Part shown: piece after piece, positions 22,916 through 30,780 of the stretch | Layout: each line of letters opens with the position of its first letter | Position numbering within the stretch: position 1 is the first letter of the stretch | The notes under the pieces: model-generated | The model's database searches: none | What the model was told of the DNA's origin: nothing | What the model saw: the letters and a program-made list of their open reading frames with translations, nothing else | Assembly: GCA_902493615.1 (NCBI GenBank) | Contig: CABUQK010000008.1 | Span: 1 to 31,770 of the forward strand | Direction: 5' to 3' | Length of the DNA: 31,770 nt | Source of the DNA: an uncultured Collinsella sp. | GTDB lineage: Bacteria > Actinomycetota > Coriobacteriia > Coriobacteriales > Coriobacteriaceae | Program-made: the position numbers and the translations under genes

Positions 22916-23680
22916 ATGGCACAGAGCACCTCTTCCACCGGCAATCAGCCGCTGATCGAGCTCAGACACGTCGATAAGCACTATGGCGATCTACACGTCC
23001 TCAACGACATCAATCTGTCGGTCGACCGCGGCGAGGTCGTCGTGGTGATTGGCCCCTCGGGCTCGGGCAAGTCGACCATGTGCCGCACCATCAACCGCCT
23101 GGAAACCATCGACTCGGGCGAGATCCTCATCGAGGGCGAGCCCCTGCCGCAGGAAGGCAAGGATCTTGCCCGCATGCGTGCCGAACTGGGCATGGTGTTC
23201 CAACAGTTCAACCTGTTTGCACATATGACGGTGCTGCAGAACGTCATGCTGGGACCGGTCGATGTGCTGGGTGTCTCCAAAGATGAGGCCCGTGAGCGCG
23301 CCATGGACCTGCTGAGCCGCGTGGGCGTGGCCGAGCAGGCCGATAAGGTACCCGCACAGCTCTCGGGCGGCCAACAGCAGCGCGTGGCCATCGCCCGTTC
23401 ACTTGCCATGCAGCCCAAGGCCATGCTCTTTGACGAGCCCACGAGCGCCCTCGATCCCGAAATGATCAACGAGGTGCTCGAGGTCATGGTCCGTCTGGCC
23501 CAGCAGGGCATGACGATGATTGTCATCACGCACGAAATGAACTTTGCCCGCCGCGTGGCCGACCGCGTCGTGTTTATGGCCGACGGCCAGATCGTGGAAA
23601 CCGGCACGCCCGACGAGTTCTTCGACCACCCCCAGACCAAGCGCGCCCAGGACTTCCTCAACTCCATCAAGGGCCACTAA
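22916..23680 (+). CDS. Amino-acid ABC transporter ATPase (GlnQ-type)
   Basis: This 254-residue protein has Walker A G-P-S-G-S-G-K-S-T (46-54) and the Q-loop region V-F-Q-Q-F-N-L-F-A-H-M-T. The signature L-S-G-G-Q-Q-Q-R lies near residue 149, and Walker B A-M-L-F-D-E-P-T-S-A-L-D-P-E near 170. The H-loop is V-I-T-H-E-M. The V-F-Q-Q-F-N-L-F-x-H-M-T motif is characteristic of polar amino-acid importers. It energises import by the two permeases. The Shine-Dalgarno is AAGGAG. Confidence 0.93.
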   Translation: MAQSTSSTGNQPLIELRHVDKHYGDLHVLNDINLSVDRGEVVVVIGPSGSGKSTMCRTINRLETIDSGEILIEGEPLPQEGKDLARMRAELGMVFQQFNLFAHMTVLQNVMLGPVDVLGVSKDEARERAMDLLSRVGVAEQADKVPAQLSGGQQQRVAIARSLAMQPKAMLFDEPTSALDPEMINEVLEVMVRLAQQGMTMIVITHEMNFARRVADRVVFMADGQIVETGTPDEFFDHPQTKRAQDFLNSIKGH

Positions 23681-23731
23681 CCAGACCGCCCACCCGCCAG
23701 CCATGCCCATCCAAACTCGAAAGTTACACCT

Positions 23732-24541
23732 ATGATCGGAACTCGCACTTCATCGTCCTACACCCCGCATGTCGACGTCGCCCCCGCCGACCGTCCGCTC
23801 ATCCTCGTCGCGCCGCGCTGGGAAGAGGCAGAGCCGTTTTTAACCGAGATGCTCTCCCCCAACGAGGAAATCGCAAGTGTCTTTGTCGATGCCATCCTTG
23901 CCGCCGGCGGCCTGCCGCTGCAGATGTCCATCACCGAGGACATTGAGGTCATCCGTCATTACGTTGATATCGCCGACGGCATCGCCATCCCCGGCGGCCC
24001 CGACGTCAATCCCAAACGTTGGGGCGATGATCGACCCTACGATCCCACCCTCTGCTGCGAGATTCGCGATAGCTTTGAGTTTAAGCTGGTCGGCGAGGCA
24101 CTTCGCGCCAAGAAGCCACTCTTTACCACCTGCCGAGGCACACAGCTGCTCAATGTCGCCACCGGCGGCACCCTGTGCATGGACGTGCCGAGCCTGGGTG
24201 CGCGCGAGGGCCGCACGCAGTGGCGCCATACCCACGTGCTCAACGATCCCGTGCACCCCGTCGAGGTCGTGCCGGGCTCGCTGCTGGAGCGCGCGGTTGG
24301 CGGGCACAGGCTGATCCAGACCAACTCGGCACATCACTGCTGCGTCGACCGTCTGGGTAAAAGCACGCGCTTGGTCGCCAAGGCAACCGACGGCGTTCCC
24401 GAGTGCATCGAAGTCGAAGGTCAGCCGTTCTGCCTGGGCGTGCAATGGCATCCCGAGTACACCTGGCAGACGCTCGAGACCGACTTTAACCTGTGGAAGT
24501 CGTTTGTCGAGGCAGCGGCAAAGGTTAAGCAGGCACGCTAG
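23732..24541 (+). CDS. Peptidase C26 (gamma-glutamyl hydrolase-like, class I glutamine-amidotransferase fold)
   Basis: This 269-residue protein has the catalytic triad in order: Cys134 in T-T-C-R-G-T-Q-L-L-N-V, His240 and Glu242 in G-V-Q-W-H-P-E-Y. The oxyanion/substrate segment P-G-G-P-D-V-N-P (87-94) is that of PuuD-type gamma-glutamyl-GABA hydrolases. Such enzymes cleave gamma-glutamyl amide bonds in the cytoplasm and release glutamate. The gene begins 51 bp after the ATPase in the same direction and ends with the operon terminator, so imported substrate may be a gamma-glutamyl compound or Gln. No good Shine-Dalgarno precedes the ATG, so expression may be low or the start may lie a little further in. 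Confidence 0.87.
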   Translation: MIGTRTSSSYTPHVDVAPADRPLILVAPRWEEAEPFLTEMLSPNEEIASVFVDAILAAGGLPLQMSITEDIEVIRHYVDIADGIAIPGGPDVNPKRWGDDRPYDPTLCCEIRDSFEFKLVGEALRAKKPLFTTCRGTQLLNVATGGTLCMDVPSLGAREGRTQWRHTHVLNDPVHPVEVVPGSLLERAVGGHRLIQTNSAHHCCVDRLGKSTRLVAKATDGVPECIEVEGQPFCLGVQWHPEYTWQTLETDFNLWKSFVEAAAKVKQAR

Positions 24542-24576
24542 CTCGCAAATCACACAGGCTTAAACCTTCCATGCCA

Positions 24577-24612
24577 GGGGGCGGACACCAGCCACGGTGC
24601 CCGCCCCCCCTG
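24577..24612 (+). terminator. Terminator of the importer/peptidase operon
   Basis: GGGGGCGGACAC (24577-24588) pairs with GTGCCCGCCCCC (24597-24608) with one mismatch, followed by the modest tail TGTATTT. It lies 36 bp after the peptidase stop codon. Confidence 0.7.
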
Positions 24613-24650
24613 TATTTGGTATGCTCGGTATGATTATCCCTCACAAACAA

Positions 24651-25469
24651 TCAAAGAAATCTCGACCGCAATCGGTCGACTGTAAAGCAGATGGCAAAAA
24701 CGCTTGCTACGTTTATTAGGCAGTCAATTAAAATCGAAACGCATTGACCATCCCCCAACGGGGTCACGCCGCAAATCCACATGAGCATCGAGGACGGTAG
24801 CGGAAGCATGGAATTGGCCCCGAGCTGTATGTAGATCGCTACGACGTTGACAAGCAGTAGCATGCCAATCGGACCGAAGCCGGACCCAAAATAGGAAACA
24901 ACGATTACGCAAGAAACCACGTATGCAAGGCAGGCAGCGGCAGCAAGAACAAGTCGATAGCAAAATACATGCAGGTTGAAATACTGCTGAGCATCCAAAA
25001 CGATTACGCAGTTAAGACAGTACAAAACGACACTCGACAGGATAAACGCGCCCAAAAGGGCAAAAGAAGACAGCACCACTCGCGCAACGATAGCGCACAC
25101 ACGCTTCCCTCCCCGAGCCTCCGACAACCCCCACGGTTCCTCAATAAAGCCCGAACTGACAAAGCGCGGCACAATGCAAGCCGCGATGAACGGAAAGAAC
25201 AATGCATGAGCCAACGGGGCTACGTTGAACAGCAGACCGCGAAAAACCTCTGAATTACCAAATAGAAGGACATCCTCTGCCGATAGCCGAAGCGTCGGGT
25301 CTGGGAAAAAGCCCAAGAAACTGTTCTCACGGAGGCTACAGAACCACATCGGGAAAGAATTAAGCTGCAATACCACCATGCACGCATAAATAACCAGGAT
25401 TAAGGCGTACGTCCATTTGCTCACATGCTTCAATTCTGAATGAAGGAATCTTCTAGTCTGACGAGCCAT
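24651..25469 (-). CDS. ABC-2-type transporter permease B
   Basis: This is a 272-residue protein with six hydrophobic segments and no strong sequence family that I can name. It has the shape of ABC-2/lantibiotic-immunity permeases (one N-terminal segment, an extracellular loop, then five segments). The loop carries L-L-F-G-N-S-E-V-F. The companion permease A has L-A-F-G-N-S-V-F at the equivalent place, pointing to duplication. The ATG at 25469 follows GGGGGTG and lies within the last codons of permease A (17-nt overlap), so translation is coupled. An earlier in-frame start at 25487 would lie deeper in permease A. The gene uses A/T-ending codons more than the rest of the window. Confidence 0.72.
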   Translation of the reverse strand: MARQTRRFLHSELKHVSKWTYALILVIYACMVVLQLNSFPMWFCSLRENSFLGFFPDPTLRLSAEDVLLFGNSEVFRGLLFNVAPLAHALFFPFIAACIVPRFVSSGFIEEPWGLSEARGGKRVCAIVARVVLSSFALLGAFILSSVVLYCLNCVIVLDAQQYFNLHVFCYRLVLAAAACLAYVVSCVIVVSYFGSGFGPIGMLLLVNVVAIYIQLGANSMLPLPSSMLMWICGVTPLGDGQCVSILIDCLINVASVFAICFTVDRLRSRFL

Positions 25470-26277
25470 TGAGCACACCCCCAGCACGAAAGCTCACCAG
25501 AGCGTAAATCAATACCGATAGGCAGCTGGCTGCCGCGCCATACCCCAGAAGCGTCAGCTGCCCCATATCGCTATACCCAAGGGCACATCCGACTCCAAGG
25601 TACGGCCCCGGAAGAAAGAAGATCCATCGCAAGGACGGTATGGGCGTCTGAAGGTAAGTTCCGTAGAGCGTCAAGCTCATGACAAATCCAATAATTATCG
25701 CAGCCCCGCTCAATACAGCGCTGCCTGTAATCCGATAGATGGTCGTCGTCTCCAACGCAACCGATATCACCAATACGGCGTTGACTATCAATGCGGGCAA
25801 AAATACAGTTAGCATGTCGTGCGAGTAGTTATGCCCTCCACGTATTATGACTATTGCAAAAAGAAGAAGGCAAAGCGCACTATATGCTGCGCCAATTATT
25901 AAAGCAGACGAAAATGCATGGGCTAGAGCCCCATAAAAGCGGCTGAGACCTCTTGCCAAAGAAATTCGGCAGCCCTCTTCATAGCCACGCTCCTGTAGAA
26001 TTACCAGGCAAACGATGAGCGGCACAAGCAGAGCTGTGCCGGCAAAGGCGCTACGCACAAGGGACTCTTCGGGTGCAGAAGGATCGATTACATTCCAGCA
26101 GAAGCCAATATCCTCCCCAAAAACGCTATTGCCAAAGGCGAGCAACGTTGTTCCGTTTTTTAGAAAGATACCGAAGAGAAGGCCGAACGCCAGCATAAGC
26201 GCAAGACCAAACTTCGCCGGAAATATCCTGTGCAAACGCATCATATCTGCCTTTATGGGATGGATCGCCCGCTTCAT
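25453..26277 (-). CDS. ABC-2-type transporter permease A
   Basis: This 274-residue protein has a short cytoplasmic N-terminus (MKRAIHPIKADMMRLHR) and six hydrophobic segments. The first external loop includes a conserved-looking F-G-N-S-V-F. It is encoded between the ATPase and permease B and overlaps both (4 nt with the ATPase, 17 nt with permease B), so all three are one transcription and translation unit. The arrangement ATPase + two different permeases is that of BcrABC/LanFEG-type self-protection exporters. Substrate unknown. Confidence 0.74.
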   Translation of the reverse strand: MKRAIHPIKADMMRLHRIFPAKFGLALMLAFGLLFGIFLKNGTTLLAFGNSVFGEDIGFCWNVIDPSAPEESLVRSAFAGTALLVPLIVCLVILQERGYEEGCRISLARGLSRFYGALAHAFSSALIIGAAYSALCLLLFAIVIIRGGHNYSHDMLTVFLPALIVNAVLVISVALETTTIYRITGSAVLSGAAIIIGFVMSLTLYGTYLQTPIPSLRWIFFLPGPYLGVGCALGYSDMGQLTLLGYGAAASCLSVLIYALVSFRAGGVLNGSSD

Positions 26278-27035
26278 AGCGAGACCGCCTTCATCAAGCG
26301 CCTGTAATACTCTTTTAGGGATGACGCCTCATCCCTTATGACGTCCATCGATTCCTTTTTTTGCAGTTCGCCGTCATGAATAAACAGGCAGCTTGTTGCA
26401 ACCGATGCCAACTCATCCAAATCATGACTAGAGATGAGCATGGTCTTACCCTGCTCTCGATTCAATCGACCGATAAGGGCCCATATACTCTCGATGCCCA
26501 ACGGATCCAATCCATTCGCCGGCTCATCGAAAATTAGTACGTCGGTGTCGCCCAATAAAGCCGTAGCTATATCCAGTCGCCGTTTCATTCCCAGAGAAAA
26601 ACTGCTCACGCTCTTTTTCTCATCGACGTCCAGCCCGACTAGGCCCAAGACGCGAGGAACCTCACGTTTCTCATCGAGCCCCCATTCCGCACATCGGATC
26701 CGAAGATTCTCAGCCGCACTGAGGGATTGGTATGCTCCGCAGGAATCTGGCACATAGCCGACACGCGTCCGCATCAGGCTCAGCTCTTTTTTCGACTTGC
26801 CTCCAAAGAGCTCCACGCTCCCCGACGACGGCTCGCAGAGGCCCAAGACGATTTTAATAAGCGTGCTTTTGCCCGCACCGTTTGCACCAACAAGGGCAAG
26901 GAGCTCAGACTGATGCACCTCGAAGGAAACGTCATGCAAAACGCGCCGTTTCCCGTAGCGCTTTGACACCTTTGATAACTTTATCGCTGATGCGTTCATC
27001 GGCCTCCCGTTCTGCTTGATAGCAAAACCGCTCAT
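26274..27035 (-). CDS. ABC transporter ATPase (BcrA/LanF-type)
   Basis: This 253-residue protein has Walker A G-A-N-G-A-G-K-S-T (50-58). The signature is the lantibiotic/bacitracin-type F-S-L-G-M-K-R-R-L, not the usual LSGGQ. Walker B is V-L-I-F-D-E-P-A-N-G-L-D-P, and the H-loop is I-S-S-H-D. The F/Y-S-L-G-M-K-x-R-L signature is typical of BcrA and LanF ATPases that clear antimicrobial peptides from the membrane. The start at 27035 follows AAGGAA. A second start at 26999 follows GGGAGG and gives a more usual N-terminus. It is first in a three-gene operon behind a TTGACA promoter. Confidence 0.85.
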   Translation of the reverse strand: MSGFAIKQNGRPMNASAIKLSKVSKRYGKRRVLHDVSFEVHQSELLALVGANGAGKSTLIKIVLGLCEPSSGSVELFGGKSKKELSLMRTRVGYVPDSCGAYQSLSAAENLRIRCAEWGLDEKREVPRVLGLVGLDVDEKKSVSSFSLGMKRRLDIATALLGDTDVLIFDEPANGLDPLGIESIWALIGRLNREQGKTMLISSHDLDELASVATSCLFIHDGELQKKESMDVIRDEASSLKEYYRRLMKAVSL

Positions 27036-27073
27036 ATCGTTCCTTCTTTCCTTTATCGTTTTTCATAGTTGTT

Positions 27074-27102
27074 ATTGTTTTTCGATAACTCATATTTGTC
27101 AA
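27074..27102 (-). promoter_or_regulatory. Promoter of the ABC-2 operon with repeat-like elements
   Basis: On the minus strand a consensus TTGACA (27097-27102) is followed after 17 bp by AACAAT (27074-27079). The A/T-rich leader also contains CATAGTTGTT (27064-27073 on the plus strand). The same GTTGTT-centred string occurs just after the XRE gene (27161-27170), and a related one occurs in the palindrome ahead of the DUF2975 gene. Confidence 0.65.
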
Positions 27103-27110
27103 GGTAATCT

Positions 27111-27138
27111 AAAAGAAAGAACCCATGTTAGACACGGG
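27111..27138 (-). terminator. Terminator of the DUF2975/XRE operon
   Basis: CCCATGT (27122-27128) pairs with ACACGGG (27132-27138), with one G-U, around a 3-nt loop. On the minus strand it is followed by TTCTTTCTTTT. It lies 41 bp after the XRE stop codon and immediately before the ABC promoter. Confidence 0.75.
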
Positions 27139-27179
27139 CCCCTTTACGCTGATATTTCGTTATAGTTGTTCGCTATATG

Positions 27180-27509
27180 CTACTCGTCGCTCAAATCTAC
27201 AGCAAAGACTGATGTCGGAAGCGACGACTCATTGCCTCCACCATTCCGCATCTGTCTCACGACATTTTTTGCACGCTCAACAATAAGCTCCTCAAGCTCT
27301 TTCTCACTCACCCGCCGAATAATATCTCCCGGTTGACAGTCAAGTTCATCGCAAATATCGAGAAGCGTCTTAAGGCGAATAGCTTTAATTTTTCCGTTTC
27401 TTAGCTTAGAAATATTAGCCGGAGTATGTCCCGTGGCACGAATCAGATCAGCACTGGTCTTTCCGGTCTTAAGCAGCTGCGTCTCAAGCTCGATGATGAG
27501 ATAGCTCAT
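27180..27509 (-). CDS. XRE/Cro-type helix-turn-helix regulator (HTH_26 type)
   Basis: This is a 109-residue protein. Residues 12-66 form an HTH domain with K-T-S-A-D-L-I-R-A-T-G, then N-I-S-K-L-R-N-G-K-I-K-A-I-R-L and T-L-L-D-I-C-D-E-L-D-C-Q-P-G-D-I-I. This is the compact HTH_26/YozG-like class, whose genes commonly sit next to DUF2975 membrane-protein genes. The C-terminal 45 residues are acidic/helical and may serve dimerisation. The Shine-Dalgarno GTAGGAGGAAG overlaps the stop region of the DUF2975 gene 8 bp upstream. It may regulate its own operon and the adjacent ABC operon (inference from shared motifs). Confidence 0.87.
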   Translation of the reverse strand: MSYLIIELETQLLKTGKTSADLIRATGHTPANISKLRNGKIKAIRLKTLLDICDELDCQPGDIIRRVSEKELEELIVERAKNVVRQMRNGGGNESSLPTSVFAVDLSDE

Positions 27510-27517
27510 GCTTCCTC

Positions 27518-28078
27518 CTACACAAGCTCGTCAGACTGCTCTTGGAGCAGCGAGGCATAACTCCAGATCACCGAGATACACAGACAGACAGCCGCGCCGA
27601 TAAGCGACCCCGCATCAAAGGCAACGCCTTGGCAAATCTCAATAACGAAGGAATGAGGCACGACGTAAAGCTCCAGCCCACCAATGGTAAGATTGACCGA
27701 TCCGTAGGCACCAATAAGCGAAACCGCGGCGTTAACAGCAAAGGCAAGCGCAAGAACACGGATAAGCCGCACATGCGTCTTGGTAAAGGGCGAGACGCCT
27801 CGCGAGATGTTACGGCTGATCCCACACAGAACGACAAGCGAAATACCCACGACGAGTGCCAGGCACAGTCCGCTTGGGATAATGATGCACCCGCCATCGA
27901 GAAGCGTCACGACGCCGAAAGAATCGACAGAAGCAACGTTTGCAACCGCATACCAGATCACGTAAACAACCAACGCGGCAAAAGCGACGAGCATCCCTGC
28001 AAAAACGGCTGCCATGCAAAAGCCAAGCTTCCTGATATTTTCGCCCGCTTTGGCCATACGCTGAACGCTGTTAGACAT
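27518..28078 (-). CDS. DUF2975-family membrane protein
   Basis: This is a 186-residue protein with four hydrophobic segments and a short cytoplasmic N-terminus. The segment R-G-V-S-P-F-T-K-T-H-V-R-L-I-R, just before the third segment, is the signature of DUF2975. These proteins are usually encoded beside an XRE/HTH_26 regulator, as here, and are thought to sense a membrane or stress signal, but their mechanism is unknown. The ATG at 28078 follows GAGGGTGA. An earlier in-frame start (28177) would read through the palindrome at 28099-28132 and is unlikely. Gene order DUF2975-XRE, both minus strand. Confidence 0.83.
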   Translation of the reverse strand: MSNSVQRMAKAGENIRKLGFCMAAVFAGMLVAFAALVVYVIWYAVANVASVDSFGVVTLLDGGCIIIPSGLCLALVVGISLVVLCGISRNISRGVSPFTKTHVRLIRVLALAFAVNAAVSLIGAYGSVNLTIGGLELYVVPHSFVIEICQGVAFDAGSLIGAAVCLCISVIWSYASLLQEQSDELV

Positions 28079-28098
28079 ACACTCACCCTCATCGACTC

Positions 28099-28132
28099 TA
28101 TCGTTATTCGAACAGTTTATCGAACAACGATA
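28099..28132 (-). promoter_or_regulatory. 34-bp palindromic operator ahead of the DUF2975/XRE operon
   Basis: TATCGTTATTCGA (28099-28111) and TCGAACAACGATA (28120-28132) are 13-bp arms with one mismatch around an 8-nt centre. The site ends 21 bp before the DUF2975 start codon, where a dimeric repressor would block expression. The XRE protein of this operon is the obvious candidate. Confidence 0.6.
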
Positions 28133-28191
28133 TTGATTGCATGCGGAAAGCCCCGCCAGTGCGCATAGCCCATTCACTAATCAGAAGGGGT

Positions 28192-28284
28192 GAGAGTGGA
28201 TTTTTGGACACGTATCGAACGAGAGTGGATAATCTCCCACTTCGAGGCCACCACCGGGCCTAAAACGGGAGATTATCCACTCTC
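28192..28284. repeat. 64-bp inverted repeat with an extra direct copy of its arm
   Basis: GAGAGTGGATAATCTCCC (28221-28238) and GGGAGATTATCCACTCTC (28267-28284) are perfect 18-bp arms around a 28-nt centre that itself contains AGGCC/GGCCT. A third copy of GAGAGTGGAT starts at 28192, 29 bp before the left arm. The element lies between the DUF2975 promoter and the HPt gene end and has no T tract, so it is not a typical terminator. Confidence 0.88.
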
Positions 28285-28308
28285 ATAGTCATCAAGGCTC
28301 GCAAGCTC

Positions 28309-28665
28309 TTATTCGGCCGCCTCGCGCAGGGCCGACATCGTAGCCGCATATTGCTGCTGCAACGCATGCATTCCCTCGCGAGCGCCGTCAACGGTATCGG
28401 CTCCGCGCAGCGCTTCGGTTACCACGACCGCCGGCTCGTACAGATTATCGAATCCCAGGTTCTGGCTCACGCCCTTGAGCGTGTGCGCTGCCATAAACGC
28501 ACCTTCGGCGTCTCCCGCCGCCATGGCGGCCTCCAGCTTGTCCATGCTCTCGTCATCCAAAAACTTGAGAGCAAAGTGGGCAAGCATTTCCCCGCCCATC
28601 AGCCGAGCGCACGCGTCATCATAATTAGCGCCGATCTTCTCATACGCCTCACGCATGGAAATCAT
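28309..28665 (-). CDS. Histidine phosphotransfer (HPt) protein
   Basis: This 118-residue single-domain protein has the HPt motif A-A-H-T-L-K-G-V-S-Q-N-L-G-F, with His61 as the phosphoryl site. The amphipathic helices on both sides form the usual four-helix bundle. It has no kinase domain and would shuttle phosphate between a hybrid kinase and a receiver. Its start overlaps the stop of the upstream REC-containing gene by 4 nt (ATGA), so the two are made together and the REC domain is the likely partner. An ATG three codons later (28656) is also in frame. GGAG lies 10 nt upstream. Confidence 0.87.
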   Translation of the reverse strand: MISMREAYEKIGANYDDACARLMGGEMLAHFALKFLDDESMDKLEAAMAAGDAEGAFMAAHTLKGVSQNLGFDNLYEPAVVVTEALRGADTVDGAREGMHALQQQYAATMSALREAAE

Positions 28666-30569
28666 GGATTAAAAACTCCTTTGGTCAAACTAAATCGTAG
28701 GAAACGCGACGACATCGGCGGGGCGTGCCAATGTCTCGGCAATTTGTCTTGCACCTCGAGCAAACAGTCGAGCAGCAACGGGTTAAAGGTGCCGCACTTA
28801 CCGTCCAGAATCATCTTGATCGCTTCCTCGTGCGGGATAGCGTCCTTGTACACGCGCACGCTCGTCAGGGCATCGTACACGTCGGCCACCGAAACCACCT
28901 GTGCGGCAATGGGAATCTCATCGCCCTTAAGGCCATCGGGATAACCCTTGCCGTCCCAGCGCTCGTGGTGCCAACGCGCGATCTGGTACGCATATTCCAT
29001 AAGCGCATTACCGACGTGATGGCGGCCCAGCTCAAGCAGCATGTCGGCGCCGATCGTGGTATGCGTCTTCATAATCTCGAACTCCTCGGGCGTAAGGCGT
29101 CCGGGCTTGTTGAGAATCGCATCGTCAATCGACATCTTGCCGATATCGTGCAGCGCCGAAGCCAGGGCGATCGTGGAGCGTTCCTCATTGTCGAGGGAGA
29201 TCGTGTCGCTACGCCGGACCAGACAGCCAAGCAGCAGCTCGGTCAGCTTCTCGATATTCGTAACGTGCCTGCCGCTCTCGCCGTTGCGAAGCTCCATGAC
29301 GCCGGCCATGATGTCGATGAGCATGCGACTGTTCTTGACGCGCTCGTTGTACTGCTGGGACAGCAGGCTCGTCAGGCGACGCTGTTTGGCGTATAGGCGG
29401 ATGGTGTTGCTTACACGGCGGCGCACGACACGGGAATCAAACGGGCGGTTGATATAGTCCGAGGCGCCCAGCTCGTACGCACGCAGAACCATATCATCGG
29501 AATCTTCGCTCGAGATCATGATGACAGGCAGATTGTCAGTAGCCGATCGGTGCGATAGATCGGCCAGCACTTCAAAGCCGCTTATGCCCGGCATGACAAT
29601 GTCCAGCAGCACGAGCGACAACTCATCGCCATGGCGGTCGACCATGTCGAGCGCCGCACGACCGTTATCAGCCTCGAGGATGCAATACTCATCCTTGAGC
29701 ATCTCGCTGAGAATGGCTCGGTTCATCTCGGAGTCATCGACAATAAGCACCAAAGGCTTTTCGCTTTGGAAGGCCTCGATGGAATCGGCATCGGTCACGA
29801 CCGTACCGGCTTTTGCCTTAGCGCGGCTCAATAACTGGACAGCGCGGCCAACGCCCTCATCGACCGTCTCGCCATGAATGAGAACGCCACCAACGCACGC
29901 CGTCAAGCTCACGTACTCATGGCCCGGAATAACCGTGGAACGAACGGCATCGGATACCTGATGCAGGCGACGGGTGAAGTCATCGGAGGGAATATTGGGC
30001 ATGACAACCACAAACTTGTCGCAGCCATAGCGCACAAGCTCGTCAGTCGAACGGATTCCGCTGCGCATGGCTGTCGCCACAGCACCGAGCGCAAGGTCGC
30101 CGGCATGACGGCCACACGTATCGTTGAAGACCCTAAAATCATCAAGGTCGATCATCGCAATGCCGGCATTCATGCGGGCGCTACGGAGCTTTTCCTCGTA
30201 ATATCGGCGATTGCGCACGCCCGTCAGCACGTCGGTGTAGACAAGGTCCTCTTCTGTGGCCTCTTGCTCATCAATCGGACGCACCATCAGCAGGACGTGA
30301 GGCTCGCCCTCGACCTTTAGAGGGCGCAGACGGGCGCGGTACTCAACACCATCGTTGAGCAGTTGCTCCGACACCTCACCCGAATCTGCCAAGGCCTCAA
30401 GACTCGACTGACGCAGACAAGGGCAGCGATCGCCGGCGAGCAAGCAGTTAGGCTCGCTCTTAATCTGATCGGCCGACAGCAAACGTACCACGGGGTAGGT
30501 CTTCGCGACGCGGGCGACCTCAGCGGCAGCCTCCACGTCGGTTAGATTAGCCTCGTGATTATTGAGCAT
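28662..30569 (-). CDS. PAS-like/degenerate GGDEF/REC/HD-GYP protein
   Basis: This is a 635-residue protein. Residues about 20-100 are PAS-like with three Cys (42, 49, 51). Residues about 110-265 are a GGDEF domain whose signature reads G-C-D-K-F (182-186), not G-G-D/E-E-F, so cyclase activity is unlikely. Residues 272-395 are a receiver domain with acidic pocket D278/D279, phospho-acceptor D323 in L-L-D-I-V-M-P-G, and R376 where Lys is usual. Residues about 410-610 are an HD-GYP domain with H-D-I-G-K (474-478), H-H-E-R-W-D-G-K-G-Y-P (534-544) and the V-A-D-V-Y-D-A-L-T-S segment, so c-di-GMP phosphodiesterase activity is plausible. It is cotranscribed with HPt. Shine-Dalgarno GAAAGGG precedes the ATG at 30569. 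It is a cytoplasmic signalling protein, and its sensor input is unknown. Confidence 0.88.
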   Translation of the reverse strand: MLNNHEANLTDVEAAAEVARVAKTYPVVRLLSADQIKSEPNCLLAGDRCPCLRQSSLEALADSGEVSEQLLNDGVEYRARLRPLKVEGEPHVLLMVRPIDEQEATEEDLVYTDVLTGVRNRRYYEEKLRSARMNAGIAMIDLDDFRVFNDTCGRHAGDLALGAVATAMRSGIRSTDELVRYGCDKFVVVMPNIPSDDFTRRLHQVSDAVRSTVIPGHEYVSLTACVGGVLIHGETVDEGVGRAVQLLSRAKAKAGTVVTDADSIEAFQSEKPLVLIVDDSEMNRAILSEMLKDEYCILEADNGRAALDMVDRHGDELSLVLLDIVMPGISGFEVLADLSHRSATDNLPVIMISSEDSDDMVLRAYELGASDYINRPFDSRVVRRRVSNTIRLYAKQRRLTSLLSQQYNERVKNSRMLIDIMAGVMELRNGESGRHVTNIEKLTELLLGCLVRRSDTISLDNEERSTIALASALHDIGKMSIDDAILNKPGRLTPEEFEIMKTHTTIGADMLLELGRHHVGNALMEYAYQIARWHHERWDGKGYPDGLKGDEIPIAAQVVSVADVYDALTSVRVYKDAIPHEEAIKMILDGKCGTFNPLLLDCLLEVQDKLPRHWHAPPMSSRFLRFSLTKGVFNP

Positions 30570-30780
30570 ATGGGGCCCTTTCGATAGCTTCGCATAGTAG
30601 CGGTGGGTTCCAAATGTTACAAGGGTAACACCTTGCCGATGCAGGTAAGCACGTGAATGCCGTTACATTTTTATGAGTTGGCAAACGGCGCAATTGGAGT
30701 CGCAAACGTAAGGTTTTGAGCACATTTGTTAACACAGCCGAAACGTTTGCGGGTGAAGCCTGTTTTGGCTATTGCGGGTG
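30570..30780. promoter_or_regulatory. Intergenic region upstream of the GGDEF/REC/HD-GYP gene with two inverted repeats
   Basis: TGTTAC-aagg-GTAACA (30615-30630) lies 46-61 bp before the start codon of the signalling gene. A second inverted repeat has 9-bp arms CGCAAACGT (30701-30709) and ACGTTTGCG (30743-30751) around a T/A-rich centre that contains TTTGTTAACA. No convincing -35/-10 pair was seen, and nothing resembling a c-di-GMP riboswitch is present. Confidence 0.45.

Noticed and set aside
30570..30780. c-di-GMP riboswitch upstream of the GGDEF/HD-GYP gene
   Set aside because: No conserved GEMM-type core was seen in the leader on either strand; only short inverted repeats are present.
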